Shown here one piece after another: positions 55,390 through 64,000 of a stretch of DNA of 64,000 bases. A program made the translations under genes and the position numbers. Within the stretch, counting starts at the first letter, position 1; each line of letters opens with the position of its first letter. The notes below the pieces were generated by a model. That model was not told the DNA's origin. It saw nothing but the letters and a program-made list of their open reading frames with translations, and did no database searches. Source of the stretch: Actinotalea solisilvae (GTDB taxonomy: Bacteria > Actinomycetota > Actinomycetes > Actinomycetales > Cellulomonadaceae); contig NZ_JADDKQ010000018.1 in the NCBI RefSeq assembly GCF_016464425.1, positions 38,073 to 102,072 on the forward strand, read 5' to 3'.

Positions 55390-56358
55390 GTGCGCCGACA
55401 CCTGGCCACCGCCCTGACCATCACCGCCGCCCTCGTGCTCGCGGGCTGCACGGGCGACGCGCCCGAGGCCGAGCCGACCGCGTCCGCCGACGCCTCGCCG
55501 GACGCCGCCGCCGAGGCGTCGCCCGACGACGTCGCGGCGCTCGAGGCCGTCGTCGCCGAGGGCGACCTGGGCGCGGCGCCGACGCTGACGTTCGACCAGC
55601 CGTTCGCGGTCTCCGCGCCGGTCGCGCGCGTCGACCTCGAGGGCGACGGCGACGAGATCGGTCCCGAGCAGAAGGTCACCATCCAGTACGTGGCCGTCTC
55701 GGGCGACGACGGCACGGTGCTCGGCTCGACGTGGGAGTCGGACGCCCCCGAGCAGCTCGCGCTCGACGACCCGACCCTCATCGCGGCCCTGCGCGACACC
55801 CTCGTCGGGCAGAAGGTCGGCGTGCGCGTGCTCTTCGCGGCGCCCGGCGCCGAGGAGACCGAGCAGAGCGCCGCCTACCCCGCGACGCTCATGGCGATCG
55901 AGGTCACGGACGCGCGGGACATCCCGACGCGCGCCGAGGGCGACGCCGTCGAGCCCCCGGCCGGCCTGCCGCTCGTGACCCTCGCCGACGACGGCGAGCC
56001 GTCGATCGAGGTCCCCGCCGGCACCGCCGAGCCGACGACGCTCGTCGCGCAGACCCTCATCGAGGGCTCCGGGCCCGTGGTCGAGACCGGTCAGCAGATC
56101 ACCGTGCAGTACACCGGCTGGCTGTTCGACGGCACCGAGTTCGACTCCTCGTGGGGCGGCGAGAGCCCGTTCACGACGCCGATCGGCACGCAGAGCGTCA
56201 TCCCCGGCTGGGACGAGGGCCTCGTCGGCAAGACGGTCGGCAGCCAGGTGCTGCTCGTCATCCCGAGCGACAAGGGCTACGGCCCCGAGGGCTCGGGCGA
56301 GACGATCCCGCCGGACTCGACGCTGATCTTCGTCGTCGACATCCTCGACGCCGCCTGA
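55390..56358 (+). CDS. FKBP-type peptidyl-prolyl isomerase lipoprotein
   Basis: A 322-residue extracytoplasmic folding factor. The signal ends in the lipobox LAGC (about residues 17-20), followed by an acidic Ala/Asp/Pro-rich tether. Residues about 65-180 form a divergent first FKBP-like domain. The second (about 215-322) is canonical: ITVQYTGWLFDGTEFDSSW, TTPIGTQSVIPGWDEGLVGKTVGSQVLLVIPSDKGYG, IPPDSTLIFVVDIL. The first lacks several drug-site aromatics and may be structural only. It starts with GTG at 55390, behind AAGGA. Confidence 0.92.
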   Translation: MRRHLATALTITAALVLAGCTGDAPEAEPTASADASPDAAAEASPDDVAALEAVVAEGDLGAAPTLTFDQPFAVSAPVARVDLEGDGDEIGPEQKVTIQYVAVSGDDGTVLGSTWESDAPEQLALDDPTLIAALRDTLVGQKVGVRVLFAAPGAEETEQSAAYPATLMAIEVTDARDIPTRAEGDAVEPPAGLPLVTLADDGEPSIEVPAGTAEPTTLVAQTLIEGSGPVVETGQQITVQYTGWLFDGTEFDSSWGGESPFTTPIGTQSVIPGWDEGLVGKTVGSQVLLVIPSDKGYGPEGSGETIPPDSTLIFVVDILDAA

Positions 56359-56368
56359 CCTGCGCCGG

Positions 56369-56399
56369 CCCTCCCCGTCCGCGGACCGGTCGGGGAGGG
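56369..56399. terminator. Bidirectional terminator between FKBP and GH43 genes
   Basis: CCCTCCCCG (56369-56377) and CGGGGAGGG (56391-56399) form a 9-bp stem with a 13-base loop. It starts 10 bases after the FKBP stop and touches the stop of the convergent GH43 gene. Confidence 0.7.
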
Positions 56400-57431
56400 T
56401 CAGCCGGGCGCGACGACCGGGTGGCCGTCCTGCCACGCGAGGGGCAGGACGTTCATGCCGCGGTAGGTGTTCTGGCCGTACCAGGAGTGGAAGACGAGGC
56501 GGTCCTCGCCGTCGGGTCCGACCACGACGTCCTGCCCGCCCGGGCCGACGTAGCGGCTGTCGAACTGGTACGTCGTGAGCAGCGGCTCGGGGTTCTTCGT
56601 GTACGGCCCCAGGACCGACGACGCCGTCGCGTAGCCGATCGTGTACGCCGGGCCGCCGTAGTCGTTGGCCGAGTACAGGAGCACGTAGGTCCCGTCGCGC
56701 TCGACGAGGGTCGGCGCCTCGACGAGGTTCCCCTCCCACGGCTGGTCCTGCTGGACGAGCCGCACGGGCTCGCCGGCCAGCGCCGTGCCGTCGGGCGTGA
56801 GGGGCGCGATCTGCAGCCACGTGTCGAGCCCGCAGCAGTTGCCGTCGTTCTTCCAGAGCAGGTAGAGCGTGCCGTCGGCGTCGCGGAACGTCGACGCGTC
56901 GATCGCGCCGCCCTCCGCCTCGGGGCACACGAGCATGGCGTCGCCGACGGGCTCGAACGGTCCCTCCGGCGAGTCCGCGACGGCGACGCCGAGGCACTGG
57001 AGCGTCGGGCGGTAGTTGGTCGCCGTGTAGTAGAGGACGTAGCGGCCGGGCTCCACCTCGGTCACCTCGGGCGCCCACGTCTTCCCGGGGATGACGAAGG
57101 ACGGGAGCGTCGGGAGCGCGTCGTCGAGCTCGGTCCACCCGACGAGGTCGGTCGAGCTCGCGACCCGCACGTTCCGCAGGTTCCCGTTGGTCGCGTAGGC
57201 GTAGTAGGTGCCGTCGACCTCGAGCACGTCGGGGTCGGGGAAGTCGTCGTCGACGACGGGGTTGGCGCCGTGGACCGGGTCCGGGTCTCCCTGCTCGTCC
57301 TGCGCACCGCCCGACGCCTCGGACGACGGCGTCGCGCCGGCCCCGCTCGCGCCGCCGCCGCCGCCGTCGCCGCAGCCCGCGAGGAGGAGGCAGGCTGCGG
57401 CGGCGGCGCCGACGAGGGGGAGCGCCCTCAC
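56400..57431 (-). CDS. GH43-family glycoside hydrolase lipoprotein
   Basis: A 343-residue lipoprotein (lipobox LAGC at about residues 17-20; Gly-rich tether) with a five-bladed GH43 propeller. The blade signatures are visible: DDFPDPDVLEVDGTYYAYAT (base Asp), GKTWAPEVTEVEPG, IDASTFRDADGTLYLLWKN (pKa modulator Asp) and GNLVEAPTLVERDG (acid Glu). GH43 enzymes remove arabinofuranose or xylose from plant polysaccharides; the exact activity cannot be read. It is the last gene of the second ABC operon, with only four bases after the permease, so it probably trims sugars at the cell surface for import. It starts with GTG at 57431. Confidence 0.88.
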   Translation of the reverse strand: MRALPLVGAAAAACLLLAGCGDGGGGGASGAGATPSSEASGGAQDEQGDPDPVHGANPVVDDDFPDPDVLEVDGTYYAYATNGNLRNVRVASSTDLVGWTELDDALPTLPSFVIPGKTWAPEVTEVEPGRYVLYYTATNYRPTLQCLGVAVADSPEGPFEPVGDAMLVCPEAEGGAIDASTFRDADGTLYLLWKNDGNCCGLDTWLQIAPLTPDGTALAGEPVRLVQQDQPWEGNLVEAPTLVERDGTYVLLYSANDYGGPAYTIGYATASSVLGPYTKNPEPLLTTYQFDSRYVGPGGQDVVVGPDGEDRLVFHSWYGQNTYRGMNVLPLAWQDGHPVVAPG

Positions 57432-57435
57432 GCGC

Positions 57436-58335
57436 TCATCCCTTGAGGCCCGAGCGGGAGACGCCCTCGATGATGAAGCGCTGGAGGAAGACGAAGAGGA
57501 TCAGCACGGGCACGCTCGCGATGACCGCGCCCGCCATGAGCAGGTCGTACCGGACCGAGTTCGCCGACTGGAGCGTCGACAGGCCGGCGGGCAGCGTCTG
57601 CAGCTCGGGGCTGAAGAGCACGTAGACCGGCCACAGGAAGTCGTTCCAGTTGGTGAGGAGCGCGAGCAGCGCGAGCGTCGCGAGCGCCGGCCGCGACAGC
57701 GGCATGATCACCTTGAGGAAGATCTGCAGCGGGCTGGCGCCGTCCAGCCGCGCGGCCTCCTCGAGCTCCTCCGGGATGCTGAGGAAGAACTGCCGCAGGA
57801 AGAACACCCCGAAGGCGGACGCCGCCGTCGGGACGATGACTGCGACGAGGGTGTTGAGCCAGCCGAGCTCGCCGACGATGAGGTAGTTCGGGATGACGAG
57901 GATGACCGGCGGCACGAAGAGCGTCGCGATGATCATGCCGAAGACGACCCCACGCCCGCGGAACTCCATCCGGGCCAGCGCGTAGGCCGCCATCGCCGAG
58001 GTGATCACGACGATCGCCGCGTGCGCGAGCGCGGCCACGAGGCTGTTCGCGAACCAGCGGAGCACGGGCGTGCCGGGCGCCGCGAGGATCGACTCGTAGG
58101 CCTGCGTGGTGAAGGGGTTCGGGATCCACGACGGCGGGATGCCCGCCGCCTCGCCGCGCGTCTTGAACGACGTGACGATCATGAAGATGAGCGGGCTGAG
58201 GAACAGCAGGCCCAGCACGACGAGCAGGACGTACCGCAGGACGACGCGCACGCCGCCCCTGTCCCCCACCTCGCCGGAGCTGCTCCCCCGCCGGGCGGCG
58301 GGCGCGGCCGGACGGGTCTCGACGTCGGCGGTCAT
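57436..58335 (-). CDS. Sugar ABC transporter permease, MalG type
   Basis: A 299-residue CUT1 permease with six helices (from about residue 30). The EAA loop is LEEAARLDGASPLQIFLKVIMPLSRP and the end VSRSGLKG is typical of MalG. It starts with ATG at 58335, overlapping the stop of the upstream permease by 4 bases, so the two are coupled. An MsiK-like ATPase is not encoded here. Confidence 0.93.
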   Translation of the reverse strand: MTADVETRPAAPAARRGSSSGEVGDRGGVRVVLRYVLLVVLGLLFLSPLIFMIVTSFKTRGEAAGIPPSWIPNPFTTQAYESILAAPGTPVLRWFANSLVAALAHAAIVVITSAMAAYALARMEFRGRGVVFGMIIATLFVPPVILVIPNYLIVGELGWLNTLVAVIVPTAASAFGVFFLRQFFLSIPEELEEAARLDGASPLQIFLKVIMPLSRPALATLALLALLTNWNDFLWPVYVLFSPELQTLPAGLSTLQSANSVRYDLLMAGAVIASVPVLILFVFLQRFIIEGVSRSGLKG

Positions 58336-59297
58336 GACGACTTCCTCTCCCGGAAGAGCCAGAAGACGATGACGCTCAGCACCATGAGGAACGCGGTGAG
58401 CACATAGCTCATCGCGGCCGCCGAGCCCATCTGGTACTGCCGCAGGCCGGTCTCGGCGATCTCGTAGATCGCCGTCCGGGTCTCGCGCCCGGGGCCGCCC
58501 TGGGTGATGAGGTACGACTGCCCGAACATGTTCGCCGAGGCCAGGATCGTGATCATCGTGATGAACACGAGGACGGGCCGCAGCCCCGGGATCGTCACGT
58601 TGCGGAACTGCTGCCACGCGTTGGCGCCGTCGACGCGCGCGGCCTCGTAGAGCTCGCGCGGGATGTCCTGGAGCGCGGCGAGGTAGATCACCGAGTTGTA
58701 GCCCAGCGTCCACCACACCGTGACGCCGACGAGCGCGACCCAGGCCGCGGGCGTCGACGTCGTCCAGGCGGTGTCGTCCGGCAGGCCGAGCAGGCCCAGG
58801 TAGTAGTTGATCAGCCCGATGTTGTTGTCGAGCAGGTAGCGCCACAGCACGGCGACGACGGCGACGCCGAGCACGTAGGGCGCGAAGTACACGGCCCGGA
58901 AGAGGTTCCGGCCCGGGAACTTCTTGTTCATCACGAGCGCGACCAGGAGCGGGATGACGAGCAGCAGGGGCACGCTCGCGAGCGTGAAGATCCCCGTGGC
59001 CTGCATCGAGTTCCAGAAGTCCGCGTACACGGTCGAGCCCGAGTCGAACAGGTCCTGGTAGTTCTCGAGGCCCACGAACGGCTTGCCCGGCAGCGTGTAG
59101 TCCCACCGGTGCAGGCTGATCCAGGCGCCGAGGACCACCGGCGCCACCACGAACGTCCCGAAGAGGGCGAGGTAGGGGGCGAGGAACAGCCACGGGGTGG
59201 CCGGGCCGTGCTTGGCGACGCCACGTCGCGGCGCCCTGCGGCTGTGCTGCAGAGCATCCGCCGTGTCCCCGGGCGCCGCGACGCGCGTCGTCGTCAT
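58332..59297 (-). CDS. Sugar ABC transporter permease, MalF type
   Basis: A 321-residue CUT1 permease with six helices; EAA loop YEAARVDGANAWQQFRNVTIPGLRP. It starts with ATG at 59297, only one base after the stop of the binding-protein gene, which argues for tight coupling of these four genes. Domain boundaries follow the family standard. Confidence 0.93.
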   Translation of the reverse strand: MTTTRVAAPGDTADALQHSRRAPRRGVAKHGPATPWLFLAPYLALFGTFVVAPVVLGAWISLHRWDYTLPGKPFVGLENYQDLFDSGSTVYADFWNSMQATGIFTLASVPLLLVIPLLVALVMNKKFPGRNLFRAVYFAPYVLGVAVVAVLWRYLLDNNIGLINYYLGLLGLPDDTAWTTSTPAAWVALVGVTVWWTLGYNSVIYLAALQDIPRELYEAARVDGANAWQQFRNVTIPGLRPVLVFITMITILASANMFGQSYLITQGGPGRETRTAIYEIAETGLRQYQMGSAAAMSYVLTAFLMVLSVIVFWLFRERKSS

Positions 59298-59298
59298 G

Positions 59299-60636
59299 TC
59301 AGCCCCCGAAGCTCTCGGCGTTCTCCGCCATGAGCTCGGTCGCCTGGGCCTGGGCCGCCTCGAGAGCCGCCGCGGGCTCCTGCTGCCCGAGGACGCTGTC
59401 GGCCACCGCGCGCTCGATCGTCTCCGTGGTCACCTGGCCGAGGCCCGGGACCGCGGGGAGGAAGCGCACGCTGTCCAGCAGGCCGGCGATGGGCTCCTGG
59501 GCGGTGCCCTCGAGCGCGCCCTCCTCCTGCACCGACGTGCGGGCCGGGATCATCGCGGCACCCGCCCACTCGGCCGAGTGCTCGCTCATCCAGGCGATGA
59601 ACACCTGCGCGGCCTGCGCCTTGTTCTCGTCGCCCGTGGCCTGCTTGGTCATGAAGAACTGGTGCGAGTTCGCCCAGAAGGCCTGCTCGTCGAAGATCGT
59701 CGGGACCGGCGCGAGCGCGTAGGGCAGGCCCGACGCCTCGAGGTCGTTGATCTGCCAGATGCCGTCCCAGGTGATCGACGTCTCGCCGTTCTTGAACGCG
59801 ACGTACTGCGAGTCCTGGGCGACGTCGGACGGGCTGTAGCCCTGGTCCACCATGCCGCGCATCCACTCGAGCGCCTCGACGCCCTCGGGGCCGCCGAAGG
59901 TCGCCTCGGTGCCGTCGTCGGAGTAGGGCTGGCCGCCGTTCTGCCACAGGAGCGACAGGAACATGAGGTGCGCCGGCCAGCGCGCGGGCATCCAGAAGGG
60001 CGTGGTGTAGCCGGCCGCCTTGAGCTTGTCGAGCGCCTCCATGAAGGACGCCTCGTCGGTCGGGGGCTCGGTGATGCCGGCGGCCGCGAAGTGCTCGGTG
60101 TTGTAGTACATCGCGAGCGAGTGGACGTCGAGCGGGATGCCGTACCGCTGGTCCTCGTAGAGGCCGGCGCTCCACACCTCGGTGCTGAAGTCGTCCTCGG
60201 AGAGCTCGAGCGCCTCGGCGACGCTGTCGAGCGGGACGATGACGTTGCGCACCGCGTTGGTCGCGAGCTGGTCGGCGTGCATGACGCCGACGTCCGGGCC
60301 CTCGTTCGCGTTCACGGCCGCGGGCACGCGCTGGTAGAAGTCGGCCCACTGGATCGTGTTGGGCACGACCGTGATGTTGTCGTGCTCCTCCATGAACTGG
60401 TCGACCATCTCCTGCATGAACGGGCCGTCACCGCCGGTGAAGCCGTTCCAGTAGGCGAGCTCGACGTCCGGGCCGGTGTACTCGCCCGTGAACTCGGGGG
60501 CCTCCGCGGCGTCCCCGCCGCCCGCGGCCTCCTCGGGGGTCATGCCGCCGCCGCACGCCGCGAGCCCGAGGGCCGCCACCGCGGTCAGGGCGCCGACGGC
60601 GAGCCGGCGTCGCTGGGTGTGGGTCGTGGTTCTCAT
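59299..60636 (-). CDS. Sugar ABC transporter substrate-binding lipoprotein
   Basis: A 445-residue CUT1-type binding protein with lipobox LAAC (about residues 25-28), Gly/Ala/Asp tether and a two-lobe fold (VELAYWNGFTGGDGPFMQEMVDQFMEEH, AMYYNTEHFAAAGI, WMPARWPAHLMF, FWANSHQFFMTKQ). It likely binds an oligosaccharide made by the GH43/GH2 enzymes of the locus. ATG at 60636 follows GAGGAG. It is divergent from the LacI gene, with three operator-like repeats between. Confidence 0.92.
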   Translation of the reverse strand: MRTTTHTQRRRLAVGALTAVAALGLAACGGGMTPEEAAGGGDAAEAPEFTGEYTGPDVELAYWNGFTGGDGPFMQEMVDQFMEEHDNITVVPNTIQWADFYQRVPAAVNANEGPDVGVMHADQLATNAVRNVIVPLDSVAEALELSEDDFSTEVWSAGLYEDQRYGIPLDVHSLAMYYNTEHFAAAGITEPPTDEASFMEALDKLKAAGYTTPFWMPARWPAHLMFLSLLWQNGGQPYSDDGTEATFGGPEGVEALEWMRGMVDQGYSPSDVAQDSQYVAFKNGETSITWDGIWQINDLEASGLPYALAPVPTIFDEQAFWANSHQFFMTKQATGDENKAQAAQVFIAWMSEHSAEWAGAAMIPARTSVQEEGALEGTAQEPIAGLLDSVRFLPAVPGLGQVTTETIERAVADSVLGQQEPAAALEAAQAQATELMAENAESFGG

Positions 60637-60688
60637 CGTTGAGCTCCTCGTGAGGTCGACCGGCCAGGCGCAGCGCCCGGCCGCTCCC

Positions 60689-60760
60689 GGTAAACCTTTA
60701 CGGGTGTTTCCTACCCCATCGCGGTAAACCTTGTACAGATGGAGTGGTAAACCTTGTAAG
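60689..60760. promoter_or_regulatory. Triple GGTAAACCTT operator array
   Basis: GGTAAACCTT occurs at 60689, 60723 and 60746, continuing as TAC, GTAC and GTAAG. The first holds the perfect inverted pair GTAAA-CC-TTTAC. The spacings are 34 and 23 bases. All are in the 302-base control region (60637-60938) between two divergent operons, and are candidate LacI-family operators controlling both. The rest of this region shows only a likely -10/-35 zone close to the repeats. Confidence 0.8.
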
Positions 60761-60938
60761 AGTTGTGTCGATGTCGTTACTGTCGCCCCGGGTCGCCGGG
60801 TCCGCCACTCGGGACGGGGGGCGTCCGGGCAACGATCCGGTCACGGTCCGGACCGCACGGCGGGCGGGGCGCGGCCACGGCACGATGGCGTGCAGGGCCG
60901 AGGACCTGCACCGCAGGACCAGCGAAGGAGGTGGCGGC

Positions 60939-62048
60939 GTGGCCAGGATCCGCCTGCAGGACGTCGCCGAGCGCGCGGGCGTGTCGATCAAGACCGTCTC
61001 GAACGTCGTCAACGGCAAGGGCGCCATCACCGCGCACACGCGCGCCAAGGTCGAGGACGCGCTGGCCCAGCTCCAGTACCGGCCCAACGTCGCCGCCCGC
61101 CACCTGCGCCGCGGCAACAGCGGCATGATCGCGGTCGCGCTCCCCGAGCTCACCCAGCCGTACTTCGCCGAGATCGCGTCGGAGCTCGTGCGCGCCGCCA
61201 AGGCGCGCCAGCTCACCGTGCTGCTCAACCAGACCGACGGCCAGGCGACGTCGGAGCGCGCGATCAGCGACGGCATCGACATGCCGCTCATGGACGGCCT
61301 CGTGCTCAGCCCGCTCGCGGTGACGGCCGAGGACCTGCGCCACCGGATGGACGACACGCCGCTCGTCCTCCTCGGCGAGCACGTGGGCGACGAGGCGCCG
61401 TTCCCGCACGTCGCGATCGACAACCGCGCCGCGGCCCAGGCCGCCACCGAGCACCTCGTTGCGCTCGGGCGGACGCGGATCGCGGCCATCGGCGCCAAGC
61501 ACGCGACGGGCGACGACGCGACGCCGGCCGAGACCGCGATCCTGCGGCTCGAGGGCTACCGCCGCGCGCTCGAGCGGGCCGGCATGCCGGTGCGCGAGGA
61601 GCTCGTCGCGCCGGTGCACGACTTCCACCGGGCCGACGGCGCCGACGCGATGCACGCGCTGCTCGCCCTGCCCGAGCCGCCCGACGCCGTCTTCTGCTTC
61701 AACGACCTCCTCGCCCTCGGGGCGCTGCGCGCCCTCCGGGACCGCGGCCTCACGGCCCCGGACGACGTCGCCGTCATCGGCATCGACGACATCGAGGAGG
61801 GGCGCTACAGCGTGCCCAGCCTCAGCACGGTCGCGCCCGACAAGCGCGCCATCGCCGAGACCGCCATCGCGCTGCTGCTCGACGGGCGGGCGACGGCTGC
61901 CGGGGCGGGTCCGGGCGTGGGCGACGGGGCGGACGGGGGCGGGCCGGCGGGGGCGACGCAGGTCGTCGTCGGGCACCGGCTCGTGGAGCGCGAGAGCACG
62001 CGGGCGGCGCGGACCGGCCCGGCCACCGACGGAGGGGACGCACGATGA
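60939..62048 (+). CDS. LacI-family repressor of the glycan locus
   Basis: A 369-residue LacI/GalR regulator. The helix-turn-helix is IRLQDVAERAGVSIKTVSNVVNGKG; the effector domain follows (MIAVALPELTQPYFAEIASELV, GRTRIAAIG, PDAVFCFNDLLALGAL, DDVAVIGIDDIEEGRY). A Gly-rich insert lies near residue 320. GTG at 60939 follows AAGGAGG by seven bases, an excellent start; the in-frame ATG upstream would add 65 unconserved residues. Its stop overlaps the GH2 start by 4 bases (ATGA). It is the likely binder of the GGTAAACCTT repeats. Confidence 0.93.
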   Translation: MARIRLQDVAERAGVSIKTVSNVVNGKGAITAHTRAKVEDALAQLQYRPNVAARHLRRGNSGMIAVALPELTQPYFAEIASELVRAAKARQLTVLLNQTDGQATSERAISDGIDMPLMDGLVLSPLAVTAEDLRHRMDDTPLVLLGEHVGDEAPFPHVAIDNRAAAQAATEHLVALGRTRIAAIGAKHATGDDATPAETAILRLEGYRRALERAGMPVREELVAPVHDFHRADGADAMHALLALPEPPDAVFCFNDLLALGALRALRDRGLTAPDDVAVIGIDDIEEGRYSVPSLSTVAPDKRAIAETAIALLLDGRATAAGAGPGVGDGADGGGPAGATQVVVGHRLVERESTRAARTGPATDGGDAR

Positions 62049-63973
62049 GCACGCCGATCGGGGAGGCGCCCGGCAGCCTGGGCGCGGAGGACGTGGGCGC
62101 GGCGCAGGACGTCGCTCCGGGGACGGCGCCGGGCGGGGCGGGCGCTCGCCCGCGCGCGAGCCAGGGCGACGGCACGTACCCGCGCCCGCAGCTCGTGCGT
62201 CCCGCCTGGGCGGACCTGTGCGGCGCGTGGGACTTCGCGGCCGACCCGGACGACGTCGGGCGCGACGCGCGGTGGTTCGACCTCCCGGGCGACGCGGACG
62301 ACCCGTTCACGCGCCGGATCGAGGTGCCGTTCCCGCCCGAGTCGCGCCTGTCCGGCATCGGGGACCCGCACCACCACGTCGTCTGGTACCGCCGGCCGCT
62401 CGGCGCGGCGGACCTCGCGCGGGCCGGCCGCGGCAGCCAGGGCGAGCGGCTCCTGCTGCACCTGGGCGCCGTCGACCACGCGGCCGACGTCTGGCTGGGC
62501 GGGGTCCACCTCGGCCGGCACGTCGGCGGCCAGACGCCCTTCGCGTTCGACGTGACGTCGGTCGTCGCCGGCGCGGACGGCGGTGACCTGACGCTCGTCG
62601 TGCGCGCCGAGGACGACCCGCTCGACGTCGCGCAGCCGCGCGGCAAGCAGGACTGGCGGCCCGAGCCGCACTCGATCTGGTACCACCGCACGACCGGCAT
62701 CTGGCAGCCCGTGTGGCTCGAGGCCGTCCCGCGCCTGCACGTCGCGGAGCTCGCGTGGCGCGCCGACGTGCCGGTGGGCGCGGTGCACGCGACCGTGCGG
62801 CTCAGCGAGCGGCCGCGCGAGGCCGTCGTCGTGCGCGTGCGGGTCGCGCACGAGGGCGAGGTGCTCGCCGAGCAGTGGCTGCGGACGGTCGAGCAGGACG
62901 TGCGCGTCGCCGTCGACCTGCCGACCCAGCACAACGGGCAGCGCTACGAGGAGCTGCTGTGGTCGCCCGAGCGGCCGACGCTGCTCGACGCGTGGGTCGA
63001 CGTCGTCCCCGACGGCGAGGGCGGCGAGTCCGCGCACGACGCGGTCGCGTCCTACCTCGGGCTGCGGACCGTCGCCGTCGCGCACGGCGTCTTCCTGCTC
63101 AACGACCGGCCCTACCCGCTGCGCTCGGTGCTCGAGCAGGGGTACTGGGAGGAGAGCCACCTCGCGGCGCCCGGCCCCGACGCGCTGCGGCGCGAGGTCG
63201 AGCTCATCAAGGAGCTGGGCTTCAACTCGGCGCGCGTGCACCAGAAGGCCGAGGACCCGCGGTTCCTCTTCTGGGCCGACCGGCTCGGGCTCACGCTGTG
63301 GGGCGAGACGGCGAACGCGTACGCGTTCTCGCCGCGGTCGGTGCAGCTGCTCGCGACCGAGTGGGCCGAGCTCGTGCGGCGCGACCTGTCGCACCCGAGC
63401 ATCGTCACCTGGGTGCCGCTCAACGAGAGCTGGGGCGTCCAGCACATCGCGCACGACCCGGCGCAGCGCGCGTACTCCCTCGGCCTCGCCCACCTCACGC
63501 GCGCGCTCGACCCGACCCGACCCGTGGTGTCCAACGACGGCTGGGAGCACACCGACTCGGACATCTGGTCGATCCACGACTACGCCGAGCGCGGCGACGA
63601 GCTGCGCGCGCGGTACGGGACGCCCGAGGCGGTGCGCGCCCTGCTCGACGGCATCGGGCCCGCGGGGCGACGGGTCCGGCTCGTCGACGTCCCGGACCGG
63701 GGGCAGCCGCTCATGCTCACCGAGTTCGGCGGCGTCAGCTACGCGGGCGGGCGCGACGACGCGTGGGGCTACTCGACGGCGACGTCGGACGAGGACTTCG
63801 AGGCCCGCGTGGGCGACCTCCTCGACGCCGTGCGCGCGTGCCCGCCGATCGCGGGCTTCTGCTGGACGCAGCTCACGGACACGGGCCAGGAGACCAACGG
63901 GCTGCTCCGCGCGGACCGCACCCCCAAGCTCCCGATCGAGACCCTCCGCCGCCTGGTCACGGGCGAGCCCTGA
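62045..63973 (+). CDS. GH2-family glycoside hydrolase
   Basis: A 642-residue cytoplasmic GH2 enzyme, shorter than LacZ. Domains in order are the sugar-binding jelly roll (about residues 45-225; HVVWYRRPLGAADLARAGR, LHLGAVDHAADVWLGG), the Ig-like sandwich (about 230-345), and the TIM barrel (about 350-640). In the barrel, WVPLNESWGV holds the acid/base Glu and LMLTEFGGVSY the nucleophile Glu. It has no signal peptide and would act on imported oligosaccharides. The branch includes beta-galactosidase, beta-glucuronidase and arabinosidase types; specificity is not readable. It starts with ATG at 62045, coupled to the LacI gene. Confidence 0.92.
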   Translation: MSTPIGEAPGSLGAEDVGAAQDVAPGTAPGGAGARPRASQGDGTYPRPQLVRPAWADLCGAWDFAADPDDVGRDARWFDLPGDADDPFTRRIEVPFPPESRLSGIGDPHHHVVWYRRPLGAADLARAGRGSQGERLLLHLGAVDHAADVWLGGVHLGRHVGGQTPFAFDVTSVVAGADGGDLTLVVRAEDDPLDVAQPRGKQDWRPEPHSIWYHRTTGIWQPVWLEAVPRLHVAELAWRADVPVGAVHATVRLSERPREAVVVRVRVAHEGEVLAEQWLRTVEQDVRVAVDLPTQHNGQRYEELLWSPERPTLLDAWVDVVPDGEGGESAHDAVASYLGLRTVAVAHGVFLLNDRPYPLRSVLEQGYWEESHLAAPGPDALRREVELIKELGFNSARVHQKAEDPRFLFWADRLGLTLWGETANAYAFSPRSVQLLATEWAELVRRDLSHPSIVTWVPLNESWGVQHIAHDPAQRAYSLGLAHLTRALDPTRPVVSNDGWEHTDSDIWSIHDYAERGDELRARYGTPEAVRALLDGIGPAGRRVRLVDVPDRGQPLMLTEFGGVSYAGGRDDAWGYSTATSDEDFEARVGDLLDAVRACPPIAGFCWTQLTDTGQETNGLLRADRTPKLPIETLRRLVTGEP

Positions 63974-64000
63974 CCCCCTCGCCCCCGTCACCTCGACGTG

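Noticed and set aside
53139..57446. A plus-strand open frame of 1,435 codons
   Set aside because: It crosses several well-supported minus-strand genes and the FKBP gene, with no recognisable domain and antisense-like composition.

Overview
The window is very GC-rich (low-70s percent by eye, with strong G/C at third codon positions). Its gene set points to a high-GC Gram-positive soil- or plant-associated actinobacterium. A member of the Micrococcales near Cellulomonadaceae or Promicromonosporaceae fits best. That placement is inferred from secreted GH16 and GH18 enzymes with CBM5/12 modules and Asp-Pro linkers, a Cvn (roadblock/GTPase) operon, a proteasome activator ending in GQYL, an F420-type luciferase-like oxidoreductase, DUF222-HNH and DUF5926 proteins. 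No phage, IS element or CRISPR array is visible, and the region reads as ordinary chromosome with accessory catabolic loci.

Layout. 0-8 kb: a truncated secreted GH16 glucanase, tRNA-Ser(GCU), a ThrE-type amino-acid exporter, a YidD-like small protein, an unknown membrane protein, a modular GH18 chitinase and a large LuxR-type regulator. 8-12.7 kb: a tryptophanase locus (tnaA, amino-acid permease, RidA) with a divergent YheO/DauR-type regulator and phased repeats between them. 12.7-17 kb: tRNA-Ser(UGA), a DUF222-HNH nuclease, an SPFH protein, a tRNA-like relic, a DinB-like protein and an orphan PIN protein. 17-23 kb: a complete cvnABCD operon whose sensor carries a very long Pro/Trp-rich tail. 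23-27 kb: quinone oxidoreductase, AGE-family isomerase, proteasome activator bpa and an EamA transporter. 27-32 kb: a sugar ABC importer with its LacI regulator and a perfect LacI-type operator. 32-43 kb: housekeeping and envelope genes (HAD phosphatase, serS, diacylglycerol-kinase-like lipid kinase, pheA, an 807-residue membrane protein, a GT2 glycosyltransferase, DUF5926, pgm).

43-50.7 kb: two GGDEF-EAL proteins flanking an MFS transporter, then a VIT1-type metal transporter with a ferritin-like N-terminus. 50.7-55 kb: metF under a SAM riboswitch, a MarR regulator/azoreductase pair with twin palindromic operators, a second LacI regulator that appears to lack a conventional start codon, and an F420-dependent-type oxidoreductase. 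55-64 kb: an FKBP lipoprotein, then a divergent glycan-utilisation locus. Its leftward operon is binding protein, two permeases and a GH43 lipoprotein; its rightward operon is a LacI regulator and a GH2 enzyme. Three GGTAAACCTT repeats lie in the shared control region.

The genes suggest a saprophyte that breaks down beta-glucan, chitin and plant side-chain glycans outside the cell, imports the sugars under LacI control, and can cleave tryptophan to indole, with RidA placed to remove the reactive aminoacrylate released by tryptophanase. Many long antisense reading frames are by-products of GC-rich codon usage and were left out. Start codons were chosen by ribosome-binding site, domain boundary and gene overlap.
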